Below, piece after piece: positions 6,277 to 6,668 of a stretch of 6,668 bases of DNA (the stretch's first letter is position 1; every line of letters begins with the position of its first letter). A program made the translations under genes and the position numbers. Below the pieces are notes generated by a model. The model ran no database searches. It saw nothing but the letters and a program-made list of their open reading frames with translations, and was not told the DNA's origin. Source of the DNA: Bacillota bacterium (GTDB lineage: Bacteria; Bacillota; Clostridia; Oscillospirales; Acutalibacteraceae); the NCBI GenBank assembly GCA_023397245.1, contig JAEWUH010000149.1, forward strand, positions 1 through 6,668, in the 5' to 3' direction.

Positions 6277-6321
6277 AGCAGCGGTTTGGGCGAAAGCCCG
6301 GGCCGCTGCTTTGTGCTTTTT
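6277..6321 (+). terminator. Rho-independent terminator of the S-layer-like gene
   Basis: AGCAGCGGTTTGGGC (6277-6291) and GCCCGGGCCGCTGCT (6296-6310) form a 15-bp stem in RNA, including three G-U pairs, closed by a GAAA tetraloop (6292-6295). A T-rich tail (TTGTGCTTTTT) follows. The stem lies 80 bases after the stop codon. TGTGCTTT in the tail (6312-6319) is complementary to AAAGCACA early in the 3' untranslated region (6209-6216). Confidence 0.95.
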
Positions 6322-6352
6322 CATTAAAAAGTCAGCTGTAATCACTTGTTAC

Positions 6353-6381
6353 TTGATATATTATGGAAAATGAGATAAAAT
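6353..6381 (+). promoter_or_regulatory. Candidate promoter of the MBOAT gene
   Basis: TTGATA at 6353-6358 and TAAAAT at 6376-6381 each match consensus at five of six positions and are 17 bases apart. They lie after the terminator and about 35 bases before the next start codon. This suggests that the acyltransferase gene is transcribed separately from the S-layer-like gene. Confidence 0.55.
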
Positions 6382-6415
6382 AAAAATAATTCTGATCAAA
6401 TTGAGGAATTTCGAA

Positions 6416-6668
6416 ATGATATTCAGCAGCCTGACTTTTATTTTTGCTTTTCTGCCGCTCGTTTTAATTGCATATTATCTGGTTCCGCGAAAATTCAAAA
6501 ACCTGTGTCTGTTTGTTTTCAGCCTGGTGTTTTACGCCTGGGGCGAACCGGTTTCGCTTTTTTTAATGCTGTTCACAACCGCGTTTGATTATCTGGCCGG
6601 GTTTGTAATCGATAAATACCGCAATGAACGTAAAAAAGCCCGCATTTTTTTGATCATCAGCATTTGCG
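6416..6668 (+). CDS. MBOAT-family membrane O-acyltransferase, AlgI/PatA-like (5' part)
   Basis: The ATG at 6416 is preceded by GAGGA (6403-6407) at 8 bases spacing; 84 codons are present before the window ends. The sequence opens MIFSSLTFIFAFLPLVL, then YYLVPRKFKNLCLFVFSL and FYAWGEP. This is the characteristic N terminus of AlgI/PatA-type MBOAT proteins (FSS-x-x-F-x-F-x-x-LP, a P-R-x-x-x-N-L turn, then S-x-x-FYAWGEP). Hydrophobic segments are visible at about residues 4-23, 29-41, 45-64 and from 76 on. Members of this family are polytopic membrane enzymes of about 450-500 residues that pass acyl, usually acetyl, groups to extracytoplasmic polysaccharides, often with a partner SGNH/AlgJ-like protein encoded next door. 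The catalytic His region lies outside the window, so integrity and substrate cannot be judged. Confidence 0.9.
   Translation, partial: MIFSSLTFIFAFLPLVLIAYYLVPRKFKNLCLFVFSLVFYAWGEPVSLFLMLFTTAFDYLAGFVIDKYRNERKKARIFLIISIC

Noticed and set aside
1..6668. CRISPR array, tRNA or insertion sequence
   Set aside because: No regularly spaced repeats, no tRNA-like cloverleaf words and no transposase-like frame or terminal inverted repeats were seen on reading both strands.

Overview
The window looks like chromosomal DNA of a low-to-moderate GC Gram-positive anaerobe of the Clostridia type, possibly Oscillospiraceae/Ruminococcaceae-like. This lineage is an inference. It rests on strong AGGAGG-type ribosome binding sites, a perfect consensus housekeeping promoter, very AT-rich spacers, a clostridial-style signal peptide and a secreted surface protein with an S-layer-like composition. 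No tRNA, rRNA, CRISPR array, transposase or integrase is visible.

Left part (1-3125, relatively GC-rich coding). The window opens inside the 3' end of an unrecognised gene (to 300). An almost pure A/T spacer of about 90 bases follows, with three exact copies of TATATAAT. Next is a two-gene unit: a cytosolic protein with a novel N-terminal half, a Pro/Glu-rich linker and about six C-terminal MORN repeats, then, 36 bases later with its own ribosome binding site, a soluble metallo-beta-lactamase-fold protein of the ComEC/Rec2 type. That second protein has an extra helical insert and an 11-cysteine tail. The reading frame of the MORN gene extends upstream of its only standard start codon. A strong Shine-Dalgarno sequence points at a GTT codon (405), so the 5' end of the gene is anomalous. 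The two-gene pairing is the best candidate here for an undescribed system; its function cannot be read from the sequence.

Middle (3126-3502). A 377-base intergenic region holds two related inverted repeats, a perfect TTGACA-17-TATAAT promoter and a leader of about 178 nt. The leader can fold into two hairpins closed by a long-range helix and contains an alternative pairing. It also holds a 28-codon upstream reading frame.

Right part (3503-6668). A large secreted, S-layer-like protein of 897 residues (signal peptide, beta-rich body, Big-type Ig domain, two tandem C-terminal repeats, no SLH domain seen) is followed by a textbook GAAA-tetraloop terminator. A separate promoter then leads into the 5' end of an MBOAT-family membrane O-acyltransferase that runs off the window. 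The surface protein and the acyltransferase may both serve the cell envelope, but they are separate transcription units by the signals seen.
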